A DNA stretch of 64,000 nt, from the NCBI RefSeq assembly GCF_037482845.1, contig NZ_JBBHJW010000006.1, forward strand, positions 186,001 to 250,000, in the 5' to 3' direction. This document shows, piece by piece, positions 18,045 to 25,932 of this stretch. This DNA is from Paucibacter_B soli (GTDB lineage: Bacteria; Pseudomonadota; Gammaproteobacteria; Burkholderiales; Burkholderiaceae_C). How positions within the stretch are numbered: the first letter of the stretch is position 1; each line of letters begins with the position of its first letter. Both the position numbers and the translations under genes were made by a program. Under the pieces are notes generated by a model, which was not told the DNA's origin, did not search any database, and worked only from the letters and a program-made list of their open reading frames with translations.

Positions 18045-18073
18045 CACCAGCCGTCTCTTCTCCCCAGGAGCCC
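18012..18073 (+). promoter_or_regulatory. Antiterminator of the leuA attenuator
   Basis: GGGC-CCTGGGG (18012-18022) pairs with CCCCAGG-A-GCCC (18062-18073): eleven pairs with only A69 bulged. The 3' arm uses bases 18069-18073, the same bases needed by the terminator stem, so the two structures are mutually exclusive. Its 5' arm overlaps codons 15-18 of the leader peptide. A ribosome stalled at the Leu codons would leave most of it free. Confidence 0.8.
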
Positions 18074-18107
18074 GCCGAGCATCTGCTTCGCGGGCTTTTT
18101 GTTTTTT
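18069..18107 (+). terminator. Attenuator terminator upstream of leuA
   Basis: AGCCCGC (18069-18075) pairs perfectly with GCGGGCT (18090-18096), with an imperfect upper stem around ATCT, and a long T-rich tail from 18096 to 18107. It lies between the leader peptide stop and leuA on the same strand, so its only plausible role is conditional termination. Confidence 0.85.
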
Positions 18108-18151
18108 CGCCTGCTACTTCATCACCAAACTGCCTGACTCGGAGGATTCCC

Positions 18152-19693
18152 ATGGCTGACAAGCTGATCATCTTCGACACTACCTTGCGTGACGGCGAGC
18201 AATCGCCCGGCGCTTCGATGACGAAGGACGAAAAGCTGCGCATCGCCCGCCAGCTGGAGCGCATGCGCGTCGACGTGATCGAGGCCGGCTTTGCCGCCTC
18301 CAGCAATGGTGATTTCGAGGCCGTCAAGGCGATTGCCGATGCGGTGCGTGAGAGCACCATCTGCTCGCTGGCGCGCGCCAATGATCGCGACATCGCGCGT
18401 GCGGCCGAGGCGCTCAAGGGTGCGGCACGCTCGCGTATCCACACCTTTATCGCCACCAGCGAACTCCACATGGAGAAGAAGTTGCGCATGACGCGTGAGC
18501 AGGTGCTGGAGCAGGCCACGCTGGCAGTGCGCTTTGCCCGCAACCTGACCGACGACATCGAGTTCTCGCCCGAAGATGGCTACCGCTCCGACATGGACTT
18601 CCTGGCCCGTGTGGTCGAGGCCGTGATCAAGGAAGGCGCGCGCACCATCAACATCCCCGACACGGTGGGCTATGCCATTCCCGAGCTCTACGGCAATTTC
18701 ATAAAGACCTTGCGCGAGAAGGTGCCGAACTCCGATCAGGCGGTCTGGTCGGTGCATTGCCACAACGACCTCGGCATGGCGGTGGCCAATTCCCTGGCCG
18801 GGGTCAAGATCGGTGGCGCGCGCCAGGTCGAGTGCACCATCAATGGCCTGGGTGAGCGTGCCGGCAACTGCTCGCTGGAGGAGGTGGTGATGGCGCTGAA
18901 GACAAGGCGCGATTACTTTGGCCTGGACCTGGGCATCGACCCCTCCCAGATCGTGCCGGCCTCGCGCCTGGTGTCGCAAACCACCGGTTTCGTGGTGCAG
19001 CCCAACAAGGCCGTGGTGGGTGCGAATGCCTTTGCGCATGCCTCGGGCATCCATCAGGACGGCGTGCTGAAGGCGCGCGATACCTACGAGATCATGCGCG
19101 CCGAGGACGTGGGCTGGAGCGCCAACAAGATCGTGCTGGGCAAGCTCAGCGGCCGCAATGCCTTCAAGCAGCGCCTGCAGGAGTTGGGTGTGGCGCTGGA
19201 GTCCGAGGCCGAGGTGAATGCCGCCTTCGTGCGCTTCAAGGACCTCGCCGACCGCAAGAACGAGATCTTCGACGAGGACATCATCGCCCTGGTGATGGAC
19301 GAGTCGGTGACCCAGGACCACGAGCATTTCCGCCTGGTTTCGCTCGCCCAGCATTCGGAAACCGGTGAGCGTCCGCATGCACGGGTGGTGTTTTCCGCCG
19401 GCGACCACGAGTTCAGCGCCGAGAGCGATGGCAACGGCCCGGTGGATGCCAGCCTACGTGCAATCGAGAGCAAAGTGCAAAGTGGTGCCGAAATGATCTT
19501 GTATTCGGTGAACGCAATCACCAGCGGTAGCACAGAATCTCAGGGCGAGGTCACCGTGCGACTGCAGCACGCGGGGCGCGTGGTCAACGGCGTGGGGGCC
19601 GACCCGGATATCGTGGTGGCCTCGGCCAAGGCATATTTGAGCGCGCTGAACAAGCTGCAGAGCAAGGTGGAGCGGGTGGCCGCGCAGGGTTGA
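18152..19693 (+). CDS. leuA: 2-isopropylmalate synthase
   Basis: Committed step of leucine synthesis: condenses 2-ketoisovalerate with acetyl-CoA. 513 residues, the LeuA type 1 length. The TIM-barrel catalytic domain opens with FDTTLRDGEQSPGASM (from ~8) and contains the metal-binding HCHNDLGMAVANS (~202) and NGLGERAGNCSLEEV. The C-terminal leucine-binding allosteric domain starts after ~390. The SD GGAGG lies just before ATG 18152. It is controlled by the attenuator between it and pssA; the leader is ~180 bases. No leuB, leuC or leuD is in this window. Confidence 0.96.
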   Translation: MADKLIIFDTTLRDGEQSPGASMTKDEKLRIARQLERMRVDVIEAGFAASSNGDFEAVKAIADAVRESTICSLARANDRDIARAAEALKGAARSRIHTFIATSELHMEKKLRMTREQVLEQATLAVRFARNLTDDIEFSPEDGYRSDMDFLARVVEAVIKEGARTINIPDTVGYAIPELYGNFIKTLREKVPNSDQAVWSVHCHNDLGMAVANSLAGVKIGGARQVECTINGLGERAGNCSLEEVVMALKTRRDYFGLDLGIDPSQIVPASRLVSQTTGFVVQPNKAVVGANAFAHASGIHQDGVLKARDTYEIMRAEDVGWSANKIVLGKLSGRNAFKQRLQELGVALESEAEVNAAFVRFKDLADRKNEIFDEDIIALVMDESVTQDHEHFRLVSLAQHSETGERPHARVVFSAGDHEFSAESDGNGPVDASLRAIESKVQSGAEMILYSVNAITSGSTESQGEVTVRLQHAGRVVNGVGADPDIVVASAKAYLSALNKLQSKVERVAAQG

Positions 19694-19710
19694 GGCTTCG
19701 ATCAAAAAGC

Positions 19711-19739
19711 GATGCTTTACTTAAGCATCATGCTTTAAG
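19711..19739. repeat. Overlapping palindromes in the leuA/pbpG interval
   Basis: GATGCTT (19711-19717) pairs with AAGCATC (19723-19729), and that second arm is also the left half of CTTAAGCAT-C-ATGCTTTAAG. Three copies of one word (ATGCTT and its complement) thus alternate over 29 bases. It could be the leuA terminator or an operator ahead of the pbpG promoter at 19749. Confidence 0.45.
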
Positions 19740-19748
19740 TTTCTGATC

Positions 19749-19777
19749 TTGCCTGACTTTTTTCTATCGCCTAAACT
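19749..19777 (+). promoter_or_regulatory. Promoter of the PBP7-type gene
   Basis: TTGCCT (19749-19754), a 17-base spacer and TAAACT (19772-19777). The predicted start near 19784 leaves a short leader before ATG 19797. Confidence 0.55.
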
Positions 19778-19796
19778 GCGGTCGACCTTGTTGGGG

Positions 19797-20801
19797 ATGC
19801 GATTGAAGACTTTAGCTACTCTGTTTTCCGGCTTTGCTTTGAGCGGTCTTCTATTGGGCGCGGGTGCCTTGGCGCCCGTGCAGTCGGCCGAGGCGGCTGC
19901 GCAGCAGCCCACCAGCAAGAGCGGTGTGCGCAAGGCCAAGCCGGCACCACGCTCGCCGCGCAAGGCTGCGATGGTGGAGGCGGCCGCCAAGCCCACGTTC
20001 GGCCAGCTTTATGGCCTGCATGCCGTGGATGATCCGCTGGACCTGAAGTCCAGCGTCGCCCTGGTGCTGGATCAGGACACCAACGAGGTGCTGTTCTCGA
20101 AGAATTCCCAGGCGGTGCTGCCGATTGCCTCGATCACCAAGCTGATGACGGCCTTGGTGGTGGTCGAAGCGGGTTTGCCACTGGACGAGCGGCTGACCAT
20201 CAGCGACGAGGACAAGGACACCGAGAAGGGCACGGGCTCGCGCTTGGCCATCGGTACCACGCTGAGCCGTGGTGAGTTGCTGCATCTGGCGCTGATGGCG
20301 TCGGAGAACCGTGCCGCCAGCGCGCTGGGGCGCAACTACCCGGGCGGGCCAGCCGCCTTTGTGGCGGCCATGAATCAGAAGGCCCAGAGCCTGGGCATGA
20401 CGGACACGCATTACGTCGAGCCTACGGGACTGTCGAGTCGCAATCAGTCGAGCGCCAAGGATCTGGCCGCGCTGGTCAAGGTGGCGCATGAATTCCCACT
20501 GCTGCGCGAATTCTCCACCTCCAAGGACCATCAGGTGATGGTGGGCAAGCGCCAGATGGCCTTCCACAGCACCAACGGTCTGGTGCGCAGTTCCAGCTGG
20601 GACATCGGTCTGCAAAAGACCGGTTTCATCAACGAGGCCGGTCGTTGCCTGGTGATGCAGGCCAAGCTGGCAGGTCGCAAGCTGATCATGGTGTTCCTGG
20701 ATTCGACCGGCAAGTACTCGCGGATCGGCGATGCCGAGCGGGTGCGCAAATGGCTGAGCACCCAACCCAGCACGCTGGCCGACAGCAGCGCCAGCGGTTG
20801 A
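19797..20801 (+). CDS. pbpG: D-alanyl-D-alanine endopeptidase (PBP7/8-like, peptidase S11)
   Basis: Periplasmic low-molecular-weight penicillin-binding protein that cleaves D-Ala-meso-DAP cross-links in murein. 334 residues with an N-terminal signal peptide (hydrophobic run to ~residue 30), a basic Ala/Pro/Lys-rich linker and the serine-protease fold. All three active-site boxes are present: SITK at 112-115, SEN at 169-171 and KTG at 274-276. There is no large C-terminal membrane-anchor domain, as in PbpG rather than DacA. ATG 19797 is used, but GGGG directly before it would better serve a TTG at 19803. It is convergent with the IclR gene, one base away. Confidence 0.9.
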   Translation: MRLKTLATLFSGFALSGLLLGAGALAPVQSAEAAAQQPTSKSGVRKAKPAPRSPRKAAMVEAAAKPTFGQLYGLHAVDDPLDLKSSVALVLDQDTNEVLFSKNSQAVLPIASITKLMTALVVVEAGLPLDERLTISDEDKDTEKGTGSRLAIGTTLSRGELLHLALMASENRAASALGRNYPGGPAAFVAAMNQKAQSLGMTDTHYVEPTGLSSRNQSSAKDLAALVKVAHEFPLLREFSTSKDHQVMVGKRQMAFHSTNGLVRSSSWDIGLQKTGFINEAGRCLVMQAKLAGRKLIMVFLDSTGKYSRIGDAERVRKWLSTQPSTLADSSASG

Positions 20802-20802
20802 T

Positions 20803-21573
20803 TCAGCCGCCGCGGTAGCCCAGCGCTGCTGAGATCTGCGCGGCGGTTTCCTTGACGCGCGCCAACCAGGCCTCTTCGAGCCGGTCCGCCGGCGCCGAGA
20901 TCGACAGGCCGGCGATCAGCTTGCCTTGGTCGTCGTAGATGGCGGCGGCCATGCAGCGCACCCCCAGCTCCAGCTCCTCGTCGTCGCGCGCCACGCCGCG
21001 CTGGCGCACCAGCGCCATTTCGCGTTCCAGGGCCTGGATGTCGGTGATGCTGTTGCGGGTGTGGCCGGCCAGCCCGGTGCGAGTGGCATAGGCACGCACC
21101 CGCTGCGGATCGTCGCTGGCCAGGAAGAGCTTGCCCACCGAGGTCAGGTGCAGCGGCGCGCGGCCGCCCACCGCGCGCACCACCTGCATGCCCGAGCGTT
21201 CGGAGTAAGTGCGTTCGATATAGACGATCTCATCGCCCTGGCGGACCGACAGATTGACGGGCTGGTGGGTCAGCTTGTGCAGTTCACGCATCGGCCCGAT
21301 GGCGGCATCGCGCACATCCAGGCGCGCCTTCACGAGGTTGCCCAGTTCGAGCAGGCGCATGCCGAGTCGATAGCTGCCCGCCTCGGGCCGGTCGACGAAG
21401 CGGCCAATCGCCAGATCGTTCAGTATGCGGTGAGCGGTGGAGGGGTGCAGCCCGGTGGTTTCGCTGATCTGCTTGAGCGAGACCGGATCCTGCTGGCTGG
21501 CCAGCACGTCCAGGAGTGCAAACGTTCGTTCCAGGACTTGAATCGCGGGTGCCTGAGCCTCTTTTTGCTTCAT
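20803..21573 (-). CDS. IclR family transcriptional regulator
   Basis: 256-residue regulator. The N-terminal winged helix-turn-helix is at ~31-54 (VSLKQISETTGLHPSTAHRI), followed by the IclR effector-binding GAF-like domain with the typical HLTSVGKLFLAS and RGVARDDEELELGVRCMAAAI. It has no adjacent catabolic operon that would reveal the ligand; its neighbours are hpnE (same strand, 42 bases downstream) and pbpG (convergent). It may read through into or from the hpnCDE unit, since it lies downstream of them. Confidence 0.9.
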   Translation of the reverse strand: MKQKEAQAPAIQVLERTFALLDVLASQQDPVSLKQISETTGLHPSTAHRILNDLAIGRFVDRPEAGSYRLGMRLLELGNLVKARLDVRDAAIGPMRELHKLTHQPVNLSVRQGDEIVYIERTYSERSGMQVVRAVGGRAPLHLTSVGKLFLASDDPQRVRAYATRTGLAGHTRNSITDIQALEREMALVRQRGVARDDEELELGVRCMAAAIYDDQGKLIAGLSISAPADRLEEAWLARVKETAAQISAALGYRGG

Positions 21574-21615
21574 GGCTTCATTGTGCGGGAATTGCCCTGT
21601 TTTTACATCGCGAAA

Positions 21616-22908
21616 TTAGAGGCTGCCGCTGTGCGACAACGCTTGACGCGCTGCCGCCATGCCCGCGCGTACCGCGCCCTCCAGGGTGGCGGGGTAGGGG
21701 CCGTCGACATAGTCGCCCGCCGCATAGAGGCCGGGCGCAAGCGTGCTGCCGGGGCGCACCAGCCCCGGGGTGCAGGCAAAGGTGGCGCGTTTCTCGGCCA
21801 ACACGCGCAGCAGGCGCGGCGCGCTGGCCCAGCCGAGTTGGCCTTGCGCCTGTTGCATGCACGCTGCCGCGCAGGCGTCCAGGCCGCGCGCGGTCCATGC
21901 TGCCGCCCCGCTGACGACCAGGCTGAACTGCCCATGGCGCCGCGGGTCCAGCTGGCCCAGATCGAACGCGAACTGCGCCGGGTCGGCCGGACCCTCGCGC
22001 AGCGCCAGCATGGGCGAGGGCAGGGTCGAGCCCGGGCTCTCCAGGTAAACGGTGACGATGGGTTCAAAGCGCAGCGCCCGGGCGAGTCCGCTCCAGCCCG
22101 GGGCCAGGTCTTGCGTCAGGCGTGCCGCCTCCACGCTGCTGCAGGCCAGCACCACGGCGTCGAAGCGTTCGCCATCGACCAGCCAGGCGCCATCGCGATT
22201 GGCGTGCAAGGCCTCGACACGCTGCGACATGCGCAGCCTTGCGCCATGACGGCCCAGCCAGACCGCCGCCGGCCGTGCCAACAGGTCGCTCAGGCCCAGG
22301 CGCGGCAGCAGCAGGTCGGCCGAGCCGGGGCCGCTGAACAAGGCGTCGCGCAGCACGCGCAGGAATACGCGCGCGCTGGCGTGCTCCGCCGGCGTATTCA
22401 ATGCCGCCACGCACAGCGGCCAGACCAGATCTGCGCGGACTTTGTCGGCCAGGCCCGCGCAGAGCTCGGCCACGCTAAGTTCCTCAGCGCACTCGAAGCG
22501 CCGCAGCGCCCAGGCCGTGCAATGCCGCAGCAGCGAGAGCCGTGCCCGCCATGACCAGCCGGCGTGGCGCAGCACCGCGAGGGCGAAGCTAGGCACCGGA
22601 TGGCCGGCGCGCAAGCGCAAGCCGGCATGCTCGGGGTAGCGCAGTTGCAGCGGCAGGCGCAGCAGCGCCGTGGCAGGGTCCACGCCCAGGGTTTGCAGCA
22701 GCGACAGGCTGGCGCTGTAGGCGCCGATCAGGATGTGCTGGCCGTTGTCGAGTTCATGCCCGCCGGCGCTGACCGAGCGCGCCCGCCCCCCCGGCGCGCC
22801 GGCCATCTCGAACAGCGTGACTTCGGCGCCGGCCTGGCAGGCCTGGACGGCCGCCGCCAGCCCGGCCCATCCTCCGCCTATCACCGCCAGGCGCGTGCGG
22901 CCGGCCAT
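21616..22908 (-). CDS. hpnE: Hydroxysqualene dehydroxylase
   Basis: FAD-dependent enzyme that reduces hydroxysqualene to squalene, the last step of the HpnCDE route. 430 residues with the N-terminal dinucleotide-binding GGGWAGLAAA at ~10 and the amine-oxidase-like pattern GGRARS...DNGQHILIGAY; the C-terminal GLYAAGDYVDGPYPATLEGAV is the FAD-contacting end. The ATG at 22908 shares its A with the TGA stop of hpnD (TGATG), so translation is coupled. A near-copy of the dispersed word (GGGGCCAGGTCTTG) sits at 22100-22113. Third gene of a hpnC-hpnD-hpnE operon. Confidence 0.93.
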   Translation of the reverse strand: MAGRTRLAVIGGGWAGLAAAVQACQAGAEVTLFEMAGAPGGRARSVSAGGHELDNGQHILIGAYSASLSLLQTLGVDPATALLRLPLQLRYPEHAGLRLRAGHPVPSFALAVLRHAGWSWRARLSLLRHCTAWALRRFECAEELSVAELCAGLADKVRADLVWPLCVAALNTPAEHASARVFLRVLRDALFSGPGSADLLLPRLGLSDLLARPAAVWLGRHGARLRMSQRVEALHANRDGAWLVDGERFDAVVLACSSVEAARLTQDLAPGWSGLARALRFEPIVTVYLESPGSTLPSPMLALREGPADPAQFAFDLGQLDPRRHGQFSLVVSGAAAWTARGLDACAAACMQQAQGQLGWASAPRLLRVLAEKRATFACTPGLVRPGSTLAPGLYAAGDYVDGPYPATLEGAVRAGMAAARQALSHSGSL

Positions 22909-23756
22909 CAACGGCCGCGCCAGTTGGTGCGCACCGCGATCCAGAGTTTGCGTAGCGGCGTCAGCGAGATGCGCTGGTGCAGTACCTGGAAGCGCTCGGC
23001 CTCGATCTCACGCAGCAGGGCGCGGTAGATATTGGCCATCATGATGCCGGGCTTCTGGGCCACGCGATCGGCCTCGGGCAGCAGTGCGAAGGCTTCGTCA
23101 TAGAGGCGATGTGCGCGTTCGGCCTGGAAGGCCATCAGGCGGCTGAAGCGCTCGCTATAGCCCCAGGGTGCCTGCCTCAGCAGGATCTCGTGCGCCTTGA
23201 CGTCGAACTGCTGCAGCTCCGAGATCGGCAGATAGATGCGGCCACGGCGCGCATCGTCGCCGACGTCGCGGATGATGTTGGTGAGCTGCATGGCCAGGCC
23301 CAGCTTGTGCGCATAGGCCACCGTCTGCGGCTCGCTGCGGCCGAAGATGGCCGAGGCGACTTCGCCCACCACGCCGGCCACCAGGTGGCAGTAGCGCTGC
23401 AGGCCGGGATAGTCGAGAAAGCGGCTCTGATCCAGGTCCATCTGGCAGCCCTCGATCACCGCCATCAAATGTTCCAGTCGGATGTCGTAGACAGGGCAAT
23501 GGGGCATGAGCGCGCGCATCACCGGATGCTGAGCCTGCCCCGCAAAGGCGGCCATCGCTTCCTTGCGCCACCAGGCCAGCTTGGTCGCGGCCACACCGGC
23601 GTCCTGCGTCTCGTCCACCACATCGTCGATCTCGCGGCAGAAGGCGTAGAAGGCCGTGATGGCGGCGCGGCGTGGCGCGGGCAGGAACAGGAAGGCGTAG
23701 TAGAAGCTCGAGCCGCTGCCGGCGGCCTTTTCTTGCACATACTGCTCGGGGCTCAC
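22908..23756 (-). CDS. hpnD: Presqualene diphosphate synthase
   Basis: Squalene/phytoene synthase superfamily enzyme that joins two farnesyl diphosphates into presqualene diphosphate. 282 residues. The first aspartate-rich motif is DDVVDE (43-48) and the second NIIRDVGDD with the adjacent RGRIYLP, both needed for Mg2+-diphosphate binding. The start is GTG 23756, overlapping the hpnC stop by 4 bases (GTGA); a longer frame upstream runs through hpnC and is not credible. A hydrophobic stretch near the C-terminus is absent, unlike eukaryotic squalene synthases. Confidence 0.92.
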   Translation of the reverse strand: MSPEQYVQEKAAGSGSSFYYAFLFLPAPRRAAITAFYAFCREIDDVVDETQDAGVAATKLAWWRKEAMAAFAGQAQHPVMRALMPHCPVYDIRLEHLMAVIEGCQMDLDQSRFLDYPGLQRYCHLVAGVVGEVASAIFGRSEPQTVAYAHKLGLAMQLTNIIRDVGDDARRGRIYLPISELQQFDVKAHEILLRQAPWGYSERFSRLMAFQAERAHRLYDEAFALLPEADRVAQKPGIMMANIYRALLREIEAERFQVLHQRISLTPLRKLWIAVRTNWRGR

Positions 23757-24619
23757 GCGGCCTCCGCGTGTTGCGCTTGGCGCGCCAGGCGCGCGGGCGT
23801 CATGCGCAGGGCGCGCCACAGCATTGGGGCCAGGTCTTGCGCGCCCAGATGGGGGCGCGCGCTGAGGGTAGCAAATTCCATGGCGCGGATTCTCTCAAGA
23901 ATGCGCAGGCCGCCTTGCACCACCAGCCTGAGCTCCCAGCCGGCGCGCCCGGGCAGCTGATGCACCAGCGGCGCTCCCTCGCGCATCAGGCCCTCGGCCC
24001 AGGCGCAAAGTTCGTGCAACAGCTTGCGGGCGGCCGGGCTGTCCTTGCAGGCAAGCAAGTCCTCGGCCGTCAAGCCATGGCGCTGCAGATCCGGGCCCGG
24101 TGCGTAGCAGCGCCCGACCGGACCGTCGCGGCTCATGTCCTGCCAGAAGTTGATCAGCTGAAGGCTGGTGCAGATGGCGTCCGAGCGTTGCAGCGCGAGG
24201 GCATCGTCGACGCCGTAGAGATGCAGCAGCAGGCGCCCCACCGGATTGGCCGAGCGGCGGCAGTAGTCCAGCAGCTCGGCGCGGTCGGCGTAGCGTGTTT
24301 TCACCAGGTCCTGCTCGAACGCGTCCAGCAGATCGTCGAGCAGCTGCAAGGGCAGTCGGTAGGCCTGCAAGACCCGGCCCAGGGGGGCGAATACCTGCGC
24401 TCTCCAGCGCGGCGAGGGCGCGACGCCGGCCGAGACGGCATGGAGATCGCTGCGGTACGCCCGCAGCGCCTGTTGGCGCTGCTCGGTCGTCGCTTCGCCT
24501 TCGTCGGCCAGATCATCGGCGGTGCGAGCGAAATGGTAGATCGCTGTGACGGCCGGCCGCAGCGCTGGTGGGCACAGCCAGGAAGCGACCGGGAAGTTTT
24601 CGTAGTGTTCTATGCTCAC
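23753..24619 (-). CDS. hpnC: Hydroxysqualene synthase
   Basis: Paralogue of HpnD that converts presqualene diphosphate to hydroxysqualene. 288 residues beginning SIEHYENFPVASWLCP after a GTG initiator at 24619, which is the conserved N-terminus of the family; upstream in-frame codons have no family similarity. Asp-rich motif DDLADE at ~35-40 and NFWQDMSRD later. The first gene of hpnCDE. The operon makes squalene; no squalene-hopene cyclase is present here, so the end product (hopanoid or squalene-derived) cannot be told from the window. A near-copy of the dispersed word is at 23826-23839. Confidence 0.92.
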   Translation of the reverse strand: MSIEHYENFPVASWLCPPALRPAVTAIYHFARTADDLADEGEATTEQRQQALRAYRSDLHAVSAGVAPSPRWRAQVFAPLGRVLQAYRLPLQLLDDLLDAFEQDLVKTRYADRAELLDYCRRSANPVGRLLLHLYGVDDALALQRSDAICTSLQLINFWQDMSRDGPVGRCYAPGPDLQRHGLTAEDLLACKDSPAARKLLHELCAWAEGLMREGAPLVHQLPGRAGWELRLVVQGGLRILERIRAMEFATLSARPHLGAQDLAPMLWRALRMTPARLARQAQHAEAA

Positions 24620-24638
24620 GGGGCAGATTGTGTGTGTT

Positions 24639-24650
24639 TTGCAAATGCAA
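24639..24650. promoter_or_regulatory. Palindrome TTGCAAATGCAA upstream of hpnC
   Basis: TTGCA and TGCAA arms flank a two-base centre, 20 bases upstream of the hpnC start, in the divergent region shared with the efflux operon. A possible operator for hpnCDE; no regulator is identified. Confidence 0.3.
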
Positions 24651-24688
24651 TGTTGTCTGCCGCTGGACGAATTGGCGGCTAACGCCGT

Positions 24689-24717
24689 TTGACAGCGCAG
24701 AAGCGGCTGCATACATT
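24689..24717 (+). promoter_or_regulatory. Consensus promoter of the RND efflux operon
   Basis: A perfect TTGACA (24689-24694), exactly 17 bases, then TACATT (24712-24717). This is the best sigma-70 promoter in the window and implies strong expression unless repressed by the operator that follows. Confidence 0.8.
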
Positions 24718-24735
24718 ACTGACCGGTTGGTCAGT
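24718..24735 (+). promoter_or_regulatory. TetR-type operator over the efflux transcription start
   Basis: ACTGACC-GGTT-GGTCAGT: two perfect 7-base arms immediately after the -10 box, covering the expected start near 24724. The arm composition and spacing match operators of TetR-family repressors of RND pumps. No tetR gene is adjacent, so the repressor would act from elsewhere. Confidence 0.7.
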
Positions 24736-24794
24736 TAAATCCGGGGTGCATTGTCTTTGCGTTGTTGCGACGCGCCCCTTTGTCGAGGTGGTCC

Positions 24795-25913
24795 ATGCCC
24801 CAAGTCTTTTCGCGTCTGTCCGCATCGGTGCTCGGTGCATTGCTGGTGCTCGGCTGCAGCAAGCCGGCGCCGGCGCCCGAACCCGAGCGTGCCGTGCGTA
24901 CCATGGTGTTGGCTGCCGGTTCAGCGGAGGGCGTGCGTGAGTATGCGGCTGAGATCCGCGCGCGCACCGAGTCTCGCCTGTCGTTTCGCGTGGGCGGCAA
25001 GTTGTTGCAGCGGCGCGTGAATCTGGGTGACGCCGTCAAGCCCGGACAGGTGCTGGCCCAGCTGGACGCCCAGGACCTGCTGTTGGCGCAGGAGGCGGCC
25101 AAGGCGGCGGTATTGGCTGCGCGTGTGAGCCGTGACCAGATGGCGGCAGACTACCGTCGCTTCATCGAGTTGCGCGATCAGGGCTTCATCAGTGCGGCGG
25201 AGTTGGAGCGCCGCGACAGCGCGTTCAAGGCCGCGCAGGCTCAACTGGAGCAGGCGAAGGCGCAGGCCGCGGTGCAGGCCAATCAGGCCGCTTATGCGGT
25301 GCTGGTGGCGGACACCGCGGGGGTCATCACCGGCGTGGATGCCGAACCCGGCATGGTCGTCGGGCCGGGCACGCCCATTGTGCGGATTGCCCATGACGGA
25401 CCCCGGGACGTGGTGTTCTCCGTGCCGGAAGACCAGGTCGGTTTGCTGCGTGCGGCGGCATCGGTGCCGGGGGCCTTCAATGTGAGGCTGTGGGCTGACG
25501 ATCAGCCGGTCAAGGAGATACGCTTGCGCGAACTCGCCGCAGCGGCCGATCCGGTGACACGGACTTTTCTTGCCAAGGCGGATGTGGGCAAGCTGGATGC
25601 AAAGCTCGGGCAAACCGCCGCCGTGCTGCTGAAGACGCCCAATGTAAGCCAGGTCATCAAGTTGCCGCTGAGCGCGGTGTTGGAGCAGCAGGGGCGTACC
25701 TCGGTGTGGGTGCTGGACCCAGCCGGCATGACCGTCAAGCCGCGCCCGGTGCAGGTGGCCGGGGCCGACGGCAACGAAGTGGTGGTTGCCAATGGATTGA
25801 AACCGGGTGAGGAGGTCGTGGTGGCCGGCGTGCATGTGTTGACGGCCGGGCAGAAGGTGCGCCGATACCAGGCGGCTCCGCCCACGCAGGCCGCCAGTGC
25901 GGCCTCCCACTGA
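24795..25913 (+). CDS. RND efflux periplasmic adaptor lipoprotein (MFP)
   Basis: 372-residue membrane fusion protein that couples an RND pump to an outer-membrane channel. It has a lipoprotein signal with Cys21 (LLVLGCSKP). The barrel-sandwich half-motifs (RVGGKLLQRRVNLGDAVKPG, in part, and DTAGVITGVDAEPGMVVGPG, in part) flank an alpha-hairpin with heptad-like Ala/Gln-rich helices (~100-165). The beta-barrel and membrane-proximal domains follow. ATG 24795 has GAGG 6 bases upstream. The pump gene starts 19 bases downstream. The first of two genes under the TTGACA promoter and TetR-type operator. Substrate unknown. Confidence 0.92.
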   Translation: MPQVFSRLSASVLGALLVLGCSKPAPAPEPERAVRTMVLAAGSAEGVREYAAEIRARTESRLSFRVGGKLLQRRVNLGDAVKPGQVLAQLDAQDLLLAQEAAKAAVLAARVSRDQMAADYRRFIELRDQGFISAAELERRDSAFKAAQAQLEQAKAQAAVQANQAAYAVLVADTAGVITGVDAEPGMVVGPGTPIVRIAHDGPRDVVFSVPEDQVGLLRAAASVPGAFNVRLWADDQPVKEIRLRELAAAADPVTRTFLAKADVGKLDAKLGQTAAVLLKTPNVSQVIKLPLSAVLEQQGRTSVWVLDPAGMTVKPRPVQVAGADGNEVVVANGLKPGEEVVVAGVHVLTAGQKVRRYQAAPPTQAASAASH

Positions 25914-25932
25914 GCCACGCGGGGACAACAGC

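Noticed and set aside
18801..18812. Further copy of the dispersed word in leuA (GGGGTCAAGATC)
   Set aside because: Contains an extra A that breaks the consensus; explained by the coding sequence.
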